Assembly (NCBI GenBank): GCA_027073795.1 | Contig: JALTEW010000444.1 | Coordinates: 1-5,586, forward strand | Reading direction: 5' to 3' | DNA from: a bacterium | Lineage (GTDB): Bacteria; Desulfobacterota; S145-22 | DNA: 5,586 nucleotides | Shown: piece by piece, positions 1 through 4,598 of the stretch | How positions within the stretch are numbered: the first letter of the stretch is position 1 | How the letters are laid out: the number at the start of each line of letters is the position of its first letter | The notes under the pieces: generated by a model | Databases searched by the model: none | Seen by the model: the letters and a program-made list of their open reading frames with translations, nothing else | Told to the model about the DNA's origin: nothing | Made by a program: the position numbers and the translations under genes

Positions 1-78
1 GTGATTAAGATTTATCGTGACAAGGAGAGGGAAACAAGGCCCATTACGGAGCTGACACGATGGATGACTGTTCCGTGA
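1..78 (+). CDS. gspI: Type II secretion minor pseudopilin GspI, C-terminal fragment
   Basis: Reading frame 1 is open from the left edge to a TGA at 76-78 and gives 25 residues, starting VIKIYRDKERETRPITELTR and ending WMTVP. The GTG at position 1 is most likely an internal valine codon. The fragment lies immediately before gspJ, where gspI sits in gsp operons. Its pattern, a short hydrophobic beta strand, a charged turn, then a Thr/Leu-rich strand ending near the stop, fits the C-terminal sheet of GspI-type minor pseudopilins. GspI forms part of the pseudopilus tip with GspJ and GspK. The diagnostic prepilin leader is outside the window, so the name rests mainly on gene order and this short tail. 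Its end overlaps gspJ by 19 nt if gspJ starts at 60, or by 4 nt (GTGA) if it starts at 75. Confidence 0.7.
   Translation: MIKIYRDKERETRPITELTRWMTVP
48..51 (+). promoter_or_regulatory. Ribosome binding site for gspJ
   Basis: GGAG lies 8 nt before the ATG at 60, inside the end of gspI. It supports ATG 60 over the in-frame GTG at 75, which has no good purine-rich site at the right distance. Confidence 0.5.
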
Positions 79-713
79 ATAGCCGCGGATTTACGCTCAT
101 CGAGCTCCTTCTTGCGGTTGGGATCTCGGCTCTTATGGTAGGGATTGTCATGGGTACATACTTGGGGATCCGCAAGGGGGTCAGTGAAAGCCTGGTACGG
201 CATGAGGCTGAAACGGAGGGGGAATTGATTGTTAGAAGGCTAACCCTGGATCTGGAGTCGGCCTACCTGGGCAACCCTGCCTTCCCGGACCGTTTTTATT
301 TTGAAGGCAAGGCTTCAGGTGTGCGCTGGCAGACGAAACGTTTGTCTTTTGCCAGTGCCGCATTGGGAGAAGGCGGGAAAAAGGCGCCAGGCATTGCGGA
401 TATGGGGCGTGTGACCTACCGGCTGGTACCCTCAGAAAAAGAGGAAGACCGGTATACCCTGTATCGCGACCTTTCACCCCTTGGAATCCAGCTTCCCGCT
501 ATCAAGGAGGTGGTAAGCGACCGCATTGCCTCTCTTCGGGTTGTTTACGTGGATAGAAACAACCGTTTTTTTAGGCAATGGGATTCCCGGTTGGAACGGT
601 GGCGGGATAAAATCCCCACCCTGATACGGGTTGAACTGACCGTGTGGGACGCACGTGACAGGCGTCACACCTTTCGTGTGGATGTGCATCCCGAGCAGGA
701 TTGGATGGATTGA
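60..713 (+). CDS. gspJ: Type II secretion minor pseudopilin GspJ
   Basis: This is a minor pseudopilin of the pseudopilus tip (GspI-J-K complex), inserted in the inner membrane and assembled in the periplasm. The 217-residue product has a class III prepilin signal: a short leader ending SRG, then FTLIELLLAVGISALMVG. The prepilin peptidase (GspO/PilD) would cut after G10, and the methylated residue would be F11. The conserved fifth-position glutamate is E15. The single hydrophobic helix spans about residues 12-34. The C-terminal part has the usual GspJ layout: RLSF (94-97), VTYRLV (118-123), LYRDL (134-138), a VVYVD strand (161-165) and a WRDKIPTLIRVELTV segment (181-195). The length is normal for GspJ. 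ATG 60 is preferred because of GGAG 8 nt upstream. A GTG at 75 would leave a 5-residue leader and a GTGA overlap with gspI, and cannot be excluded. The family call is firm. Confidence 0.93.
   Translation: MDDCSVNSRGFTLIELLLAVGISALMVGIVMGTYLGIRKGVSESLVRHEAETEGELIVRRLTLDLESAYLGNPAFPDRFYFEGKASGVRWQTKRLSFASAALGEGGKKAPGIADMGRVTYRLVPSEKEEDRYTLYRDLSPLGIQLPAIKEVVSDRIASLRVVYVDRNNRFFRQWDSRLERWRDKIPTLIRVELTVWDARDRRHTFRVDVHPEQDWMD
697..700 (+). promoter_or_regulatory. Ribosome binding site deciding the gspK TTG start
   Basis: AGGA lies 9 nt before the TTG at 710 but directly abuts the in-frame TTG at 701. No ATG or GTG is available in the frame before the prepilin leader. This favours TTG 710, whose TTGA overlaps the gspJ stop. 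Confidence 0.45.
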
Positions 714-1630
714 TAAAAGGTAAGGACAAGGGATTTTTCCTGATACTTGTCGCAGCTGTGGTGGCAGCGTTGGCAGCCATTCTTGTCCAGTTTGGCGTGG
801 ATGCCCAACTGGGAGCTATGACATCAGGTAATTTCAGGGATGAAGTGGTTGCACGTCAGGGGGCACGCTCCGTGCTGGAAGGTATAAAGATTGCCATCAT
901 AAAGGAACAATGGCAGGTACCAGATATTGTCCCTCTTATCTCAAAGCAGATGTCAGAGGAAGTCACCTGTAAAGGCTGGGTCGCGGATGAAGAGGGGAAA
1001 TTGCCCGTCAACCGCCTGATTTACAGCGGCCCGGAGGGAACGGAGATCCTGCGGAGATATTGGGAACAACGTGGGTGTTCCTTGCAATCTCTGAACGCTT
1101 TGATAGACTGGGTCGATGCAGATGATATAACGATTCATGGTGGTTCGGAGGTTACATTTTACGGGAATCTTGGGGCGATGCCGATAAATCGCCCTTTACA
1201 GTCTATTTATGGGCTCCCCGCAATTCCCTTCATGAAAAGGGAGATGGAACGGCTCAAAAGATTGAAGGAACCTCCTCTTTACCAGGATTTAACTGTTTGG
1301 GGAGCGGGGAAAATTAACCTGTTGACGGCCAGCCGGGATGTATTACTGGCGCTCAGTGATGAGCTGACCCCTGACCTGGTGGACCGTATTCTCACGGAGA
1401 GAGCCTTGGGTCATATTCAGACGATGGAAGATTTCAGAAAGGTTGTCCGTGTCCCAGCCGGTGTATTCCGGGTGTTTCAAAGGTGGGGAACCCTGACAAG
1501 TACCGCGTTCCGCGCGCGGATTGAGGCTTCCTACCGGAAGGTAAGGATTGTGTTAAAAGCGGTCCTGTGGCACCAGGGGTTCAGGGTAAAGGTCCTTTAT
1601 TTCAGGGAGGGATTATGGCTGCCCGCGTGA
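710..1630 (+). CDS. gspK: Type II secretion minor pseudopilin GspK
   Basis: GspK is the large minor pseudopilin that caps the pseudopilus tip with GspI and GspJ. From TTG 710 the product is 306 residues; an upstream TTG at 701 would add three. The leader MIKGKDKG is followed by FFLILVAAVVAALAAILVQFG, so the prepilin peptidase would cut after G8. Position 5 of the mature protein is leucine, not glutamate, which is the typical exception that marks GspK. Further family signs are LPVNRL (98-103), LIDWVDADD followed by HGGSE (131-147, the acidic loop that resembles the metal-binding region of GspK), INRPLQSIYGL (159-169), and GKINLLTASRDVLLAL (200-215), which begins the helix-hairpin-like domain found late in GspK. 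Two cysteines (about 87 and 123) could form a periplasmic disulfide, which is inference. The TTG start overlaps the gspJ stop (TTGA, 710-713), suggesting translational coupling. The only real doubt is the start. Confidence 0.92.
   Translation: MIKGKDKGFFLILVAAVVAALAAILVQFGVDAQLGAMTSGNFRDEVVARQGARSVLEGIKIAIIKEQWQVPDIVPLISKQMSEEVTCKGWVADEEGKLPVNRLIYSGPEGTEILRRYWEQRGCSLQSLNALIDWVDADDITIHGGSEVTFYGNLGAMPINRPLQSIYGLPAIPFMKREMERLKRLKEPPLYQDLTVWGAGKINLLTASRDVLLALSDELTPDLVDRILTERALGHIQTMEDFRKVVRVPAGVFRVFQRWGTLTSTAFRARIEASYRKVRIVLKAVLWHQGFRVKVLYFREGLWLPA
1604..1611 (+). promoter_or_regulatory. Strong ribosome binding site for gspL
   Basis: AGGGAGGG lies just upstream of ATG 1615 (4 nt after GGAGG, 7 nt after the first AGGG). 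It is the best Shine-Dalgarno match in the gsp block and selects ATG 1615 over GTG 1567, GTG 1627 and ATG 1630, all in the same frame. Confidence 0.6.
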
Positions 1631-3045
1631 TGGGAATCTATACGTCACGGGAGGGGGTTGCTATCGCCCTGCTATCAGACCCTAACGGCAGGAAACCTAT
1701 TTATTCCTCTTGGTACCCCTCTTTTTTACAGCCTGATGGAACCTCTCTTTATCCAGCGGAGGAGATTCATAAGCGTGTTCAGGCACTCGCACCGGATACG
1801 ATGTGCCTTTTTGATGAAGCGTTTCCCATCGTTCCATTCCCCATGACTCTGCCAAAAATGAAACCTGGCCAGGTTTATCAAGCCCTGAAGATAGAGCTCG
1901 AGTCCCACAGTGTGACGGACGTCATGGATCCAGTCGTGGGGTTTTGCCCGGGGCACGATGGAAAGGCAGGGATGAAAAAGTCGGGCGTGGCGGGTTTTGG
2001 ACTGGCCCTCGAGGATTCAGACCTCCAAGACCTCAAGCAGAAACATCGCCCCCTGGGGGTCATGCCGGATCTGATAACTCTTCCTATTCTTCCCCTTGCT
2101 TTTGCACTCATTCATGACGTGGGGGAACCTCATGCCCTGTTGTATCTGCTGGATGGGTCCCTTGTCATGATGGCTGGAATACGCGCAAGAAAAATTGAAG
2201 CACTCGAGGTTTTCTATGGGGGAGAAGCAGCCCTGTCTGGACGTCTAAACGAAGTGCTTTCCGAAAATACTGAGGAAAAGATTTACGGGTTTGAAGCGGT
2301 GGGCAACCCTGGCGGGGGATCCACCCCACCGGTTCATTTTGCGGAAGCGGCGGCGCCTGCTGACGGGAGACAGGATGCTGGTCTATTGGTTCGGGATAGA
2401 CATCCCATCTCCCGTGTAACCCTGGCGGTTTTGTTGGCGCGCCTTCCCTTTTTTCTTGGCTCTCTTGAGTATGGGGGCGTCCACGCGATCGAGACACCCC
2501 ATACCGAGGGGAAAATAAGCCGAAGAGGCCTGGGACTTGCTCTGGGCTTGCTGGCCCTTTTACTGTTAGGCATTGGAGCGGCCTTCGGGATGATGGTGGC
2601 TGTAGATGGTAAGATCTACAAAGAGCAGAAGGCAGCGATTCGTAGCGCCATAAAATCGGTTTTGCCCAACGCCCCCCCTGTTGCAGCAACTGCCTTGATC
2701 GAGTCCAAGATAAAGAAAGCCCAGCGTCTCCGGACGCACCTTGCACCCATGTTGGCGCCTTCAACATTGGCCTTGCCGATGAAAGGCCTCCCCGCCCTTG
2801 ATAAAATCAAGGGGATTAGAATCGTTGAAATTTCTTCCACGCCAGATAGCCTGAGAGTAACCTTCACATCTTCCCGGTCCATCGATGTAAAAAAACTGAA
2901 GGCTGGTTTTAAAAAATCAGGGGTGGGAGAGGTTAAATTAATCCCCTCGCGTAATAAATTGTCCCGTAAGTCCGGCGGTGGGTGGCTTTACACCGTTACC
3001 GTGGAAAGATCGGATCACCGTAAAGAGATATCCCATGCTGAGTGA
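1615..3045 (+). CDS. gspL: Type II secretion inner-membrane platform protein GspL
   Basis: GspL is a bitopic inner-membrane protein. Its cytoplasmic actin-like (PilM-like) domain holds the GspE ATPase, and its periplasmic domain pairs with GspM. From ATG 1615 the product is 476 residues. The N-terminal region begins with an actin-fold-like strand-turn-strand (MGIYTSREGVAIALL, residues 6-20) and contains GQVYQALKIELESHSVTD (85-102), a segment typical of PilM/GspL N-domains. A Gly/Pro/Ala-rich linker lies at about 229-262. One strong membrane helix lies at about 305-330 (LGLALGLLALLLLGIGAAFG), followed by YKEQKAAIRSAIKSVLPNAP (335-354), the membrane-proximal helix and proline motif seen in GspL. 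The last 90 residues look like an alpha/beta ferredoxin-like domain. The gene overlaps gspK by 16 nt and gspM by 11 nt. GspL diverges widely in sequence, so the call relies on architecture and gene order as well as motifs. Confidence 0.88.
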   Translation: MAARVMGIYTSREGVAIALLSDPNGRKPIYSSWYPSFLQPDGTSLYPAEEIHKRVQALAPDTMCLFDEAFPIVPFPMTLPKMKPGQVYQALKIELESHSVTDVMDPVVGFCPGHDGKAGMKKSGVAGFGLALEDSDLQDLKQKHRPLGVMPDLITLPILPLAFALIHDVGEPHALLYLLDGSLVMMAGIRARKIEALEVFYGGEAALSGRLNEVLSENTEEKIYGFEAVGNPGGGSTPPVHFAEAAAPADGRQDAGLLVRDRHPISRVTLAVLLARLPFFLGSLEYGGVHAIETPHTEGKISRRGLGLALGLLALLLLGIGAAFGMMVAVDGKIYKEQKAAIRSAIKSVLPNAPPVAATALIESKIKKAQRLRTHLAPMLAPSTLALPMKGLPALDKIKGIRIVEISSTPDSLRVTFTSSRSIDVKKLKAGFKKSGVGEVKLIPSRNKLSRKSGGGWLYTVTVERSDHRKEISHAE

Positions 3046-3550
3046 TCGGGAAAGACGATGGGTGTGGGGCGGGGGCATCCTGATCCTCTGCCTTCTTTAT
3101 CTCTGGCTGGTCCTGTTTCCCCTTATCGGATTTCACAAAAAAATGAGCCGACGCATAGACCAGTCGTGGCGTATGATGCGGAAACTGGAGGCCGAAATAA
3201 AACGATACGCGCAAGTGGCGTTGCCTGTCCGCAATCTTGTCCGGCGAACCAGCCTGACCGATCAGAAGGCAACGGCAAAGGAGCAGCTTCGTCTCCTGAT
3301 CGGGCAGGTACTGGGACAGCAGGAAGGTGTCTCACTCAACTTTGAAACGGTCTGGGAGAGAAATAAGGTTGGCCTTCGTCGCTGTTTGCTGAAAGGGAAA
3401 GCCTCCCCCGACCAGGTCATAAAGCTAATTCAACGGGTTGATCACCACTATCACCCCATGCGGGTGGGGTCCTGGCATCTGAAGCATGTTCGTGGAGGCA
3501 CAGGAGATCTGAGCATGGAAATCTACTACCTGGAGGCGACTGAAAGGTGA
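3035..3550 (+). CDS. gspM: Type II secretion inner-membrane protein GspM (PilO-like)
   Basis: GspM partners GspL in the inner-membrane platform. From ATG 3035 the product is 171 residues: a short basic cytoplasmic N-terminus (MLSDRERRW), one membrane helix at about 11-31 (WGGGILILCLLYLWLVLFPL), a probable coiled-coil stretch at about 35-62 rich in Arg/Lys/Glu with spaced hydrophobics, and a C-terminal region of about 100 residues. That region has a strand, helix, strand pattern (LRRCLLKGKASPDQVIKLI, then MRVGSWHLKHV and LSMEIYYLEA), as in the ferredoxin-like fold of GspM/PilO. The frame stays open upstream to a GTG at 2978, but that would add 19 residues before a clean membrane-protein start, and AAGAGA at 3023-3028 is well placed for ATG 3035. 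The gene overlaps gspL by 11 nt. GspM is poorly conserved, so position between gspL and gspN carries much of the weight. Confidence 0.85.
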   Translation: MLSDRERRWVWGGGILILCLLYLWLVLFPLIGFHKKMSRRIDQSWRMMRKLEAEIKRYAQVALPVRNLVRRTSLTDQKATAKEQLRLLIGQVLGQQEGVSLNFETVWERNKVGLRRCLLKGKASPDQVIKLIQRVDHHYHPMRVGSWHLKHVRGGTGDLSMEIYYLEATER

Positions 3551-4380
3551 TGAAAGGATGGAAAGCATGGGTCAGGATTCCCGGAATCTCCATCATTGTA
3601 TTTCTCTTGGTCTTCTCTCTGGGGACTACCTGCTTTTTTCCCGTAAAAACGGTCCGGCTGTGGTTTAATTCCCTGGACATGCCAGGGAGGATTTTTGTTT
3701 CATCAGTCGATTTCGATCCCTTACTAAGGTTAAGTTTACAGGGCATTACATGGAGACCGGGTAAAAATCCAGTTGTGGATTCTGTGGTGCTTAAAAAGAT
3801 TGTTTTGCGTCCATTTTGGAGGGAGGTTTTTAAGGGGCACAAAACCCTTTTTGTGTCCACCCACCTTGCAAGGTCCCCAGTTTCAGGAACCTTACGGTTT
3901 GAAAAAGGCACCATACAGATGTCTGTCACCACCTTGAAGGACCTCAATTTTCCCGTACCCTTCCGTTTTCACAAGGGGATTTCCCTGAATGGGACGTGTT
4001 CACTAAAGGTGGATCTTTCCATCGATACGACGAAAGAACGGGGAAACGTTTTGGGTAGCGCCCTTTTAGAGGCAAAAAAGCTCAGCTTTCGCTGGTCAGA
4101 TAGCCCTCTCGGTTTCTTAAACCTATCCTTCAGCTCCGGTGTTATCAGGGGTTCCATTGATCGTTCCGTGTTTGATATCCGCAAAATCGCCTTTAAGGGG
4201 AGCGACATGAACGTTGAGGGAAATGCGACAATGTGGATAGACCCCCTGACGGGGGAAGCGCGTTTAAAAGGGGTCCTCTTTTTTCAGCCTCGTATGAGCC
4301 TGGCAAACACAAACCCGAAACTTGATGCCGCAATCAGGTTTTTGCCCAAGGAGTCACGGGGGTATAAACTGACGTTTTGA
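3547..4380 (+). CDS. gspN: Type II secretion accessory protein GspN
   Basis: The product is 277 residues from GTG 3547 (276 from ATG 3550). It has a short basic N-terminus, one membrane helix at about 12-33 (IPGISIIVFLLVFSLGTTCF) and then a beta-rich periplasmic part of about 240 residues with many alternating hydrophobic strands, for example LSLQGITW (62-69), SGTLRFEKGTIQMSV (113-127) and FDIRKIAFKGSDMNVEGNATMW (209-230). This repeated-strand pattern resembles GspN and AsmA-like proteins. GspN lies last in the gsp operons of several Desulfobacterota, Myxococcota and Leptospira. Its exact role is unsettled, and it is dispensable in some systems. GTGA overlaps the gspM stop, with GGAGG 10 nt before the GTG. 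TGATG (ATG 3550) is the alternative. The assignment rests on fold pattern and position; I could not match specific catalytic motifs, and none are expected. Confidence 0.78.
   Translation: MMKGWKAWVRIPGISIIVFLLVFSLGTTCFFPVKTVRLWFNSLDMPGRIFVSSVDFDPLLRLSLQGITWRPGKNPVVDSVVLKKIVLRPFWREVFKGHKTLFVSTHLARSPVSGTLRFEKGTIQMSVTTLKDLNFPVPFRFHKGISLNGTCSLKVDLSIDTTKERGNVLGSALLEAKKLSFRWSDSPLGFLNLSFSSGVIRGSIDRSVFDIRKIAFKGSDMNVEGNATMWIDPLTGEARLKGVLFFQPRMSLANTNPKLDAAIRFLPKESRGYKLTF
3835..3858 (+). repeat. Intragenic hairpin inside gspN
   Basis: GGGCACAAAA (3835-3844) can pair with TTTTGTGTCC (3849-3858) around a CCCT loop: nine Watson-Crick pairs and one G-U. It lies wholly within gspN codons and has no U-tract after it, so it is not a standard terminator. 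It may be incidental. Confidence 0.4.
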
Positions 4381-4431
4381 AGCCATTTTAACGACGTCGG
4401 AAAGTCCAAAGGCTAAGAACGGAAGATTACC

Positions 4432-4487
4432 CGTAAAGCGTAAAGTTGGGGGATTTAAGATTCGCACCTTACGCCTTGCACCTCACG
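4432..4487. repeat. Inverted repeat built from 7-nt units
   Basis: The left arm holds two exact tandem copies of CGTAAAG (4432-4438, 4439-4445). The right arm, read on the minus strand, holds CGTGAGG, TGCAAGG and CGTAAGG in tandem (4487 back to 4467), followed by TGCG. The arms 4433-4446 and 4466-4479 are inverted relative to each other with 11 of 14 positions matching and a 19-nt loop. Two of the three mismatches become G-U pairs in minus-strand RNA. Such short, phased, inverted units resemble dispersed intergenic repeats rather than a terminator. I recall similar CGTAAGG-type units from other genomes, but that needs a search. Confidence 0.6.
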
Positions 4488-4504
4488 TTAAACAATTGAC
4501 CGCC

Positions 4505-4534
4505 TTAACACACCTCCTAAAGAGTTTTTACAAT
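4505..4534 (+). promoter_or_regulatory. Candidate sigma70-type promoter for the acyltransferase gene
   Basis: TTAACA (4505-4510) and TACAAT (4529-4534) are separated by 18 nt. Each hexamer matches the consensus at five of six positions. Transcription would begin near 4541, about 58 nt before the ATG at 4599. The last base of the -10 is the first base of the palindrome at 4534-4553, a layout typical of repressor control. Predicted by eye only. Confidence 0.5.
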
Positions 4535-4553
4535 CACACCTTGACAGGTGTGA
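4534..4553. promoter_or_regulatory. Perfect 20-bp palindrome, candidate operator
   Basis: TCACACCT (4534-4541) and AGGTGTGA (4546-4553) are perfect inverted copies around TGAC. The site spans the likely transcription start of the upstream promoter and contains the TTGACA -35 of the second candidate. That fits a dimeric repressor site, but I do not recognise the motif as that of a specific regulator family. It is not a CRP-type site, because its half-sites are in the opposite order. As RNA it would form an 8-bp hairpin, but no T-run follows, so an intrinsic terminator is unlikely. Confidence 0.55.
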
Positions 4554-4567
4554 CAAAGTCGTTTAAT
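4541..4567 (+). promoter_or_regulatory. Second, weaker promoter-like pair
   Basis: A perfect TTGACA (4541-4546) is followed by TTTAAT (4562-4567, five of six) with a 15-nt spacer, which is shorter than optimal. The -35 lies inside the palindrome. It may be a second start, or a chance match next to the better-spaced upstream promoter. Confidence 0.3.
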
Positions 4568-4583
4568 TGTCTAAGGCTAAAAA

Positions 4584-4589
4584 GGGGAG
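4584..4589 (+). promoter_or_regulatory. Ribosome binding site for the acyltransferase gene
   Basis: GGGGAG ends 9 nt before the ATG at 4599 and fixes that codon as the start. No in-frame alternative upstream has a comparable site. Confidence 0.65.
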
Positions 4590-4598
4590 AAGCGAAAA

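Larger units (their letters stand above)
4381..4598. other. Intergenic control region between gspN and the acyltransferase gene
   Basis: No credible coding frame was seen in this 218-bp gap. It is more AT-rich than the flanking genes. From left to right it holds about 50 bp with no recognised signal, the heptamer inverted repeat (4432-4487), a candidate promoter (4505-4534), a 20-bp palindrome (4534-4553), a second weaker promoter-like pair (4541-4567) and the ribosome binding site of the next gene. No hairpin followed by a run of T was found, so termination of the gsp transcript is either Rho-dependent or absent. Confidence 0.7.

Noticed and set aside
1567..1614. Longer gspL starting at GTG 1567
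   Set aside because: The extra 16 residues precede a strong ribosome binding site and ATG at 1615, and do not resemble a GspL N-terminus.
2165..2767. 200-codon open frame on the minus strand
   Set aside because: It is antisense to gspL across the linker and membrane helix. The product is Pro/Arg/Ser-rich with no family signature, as expected of a shadow frame.
3058..3345. 95-codon + strand frame inside gspM
   Set aside because: It is an alternative frame of gspM with no recognisable domain, while the gspM frame has a clear membrane helix.
3417..3947. 176-codon open frame on the minus strand
   Set aside because: It spans the gspM-gspN junction on the opposite strand and has no recognisable motif or membrane segment. 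The + strand frames explain the region.
4242..4255. CCCCC/GGGGG mini-hairpin near the end of gspN
   Set aside because: It is a five-pair stem inside codons for DPLTG with no T-run. It is probably incidental and too far from the stop to be the operon terminator.
4409..4580. AAGGCTAA direct repeats (4409-4416 and 4573-4580) as target-site duplication around an inserted element
   Set aside because: An 8-nt match in a 218-bp gap is easily due to chance. No terminal inverted repeats lie just inside the copies, and the predicted promoter would fall within the insert.
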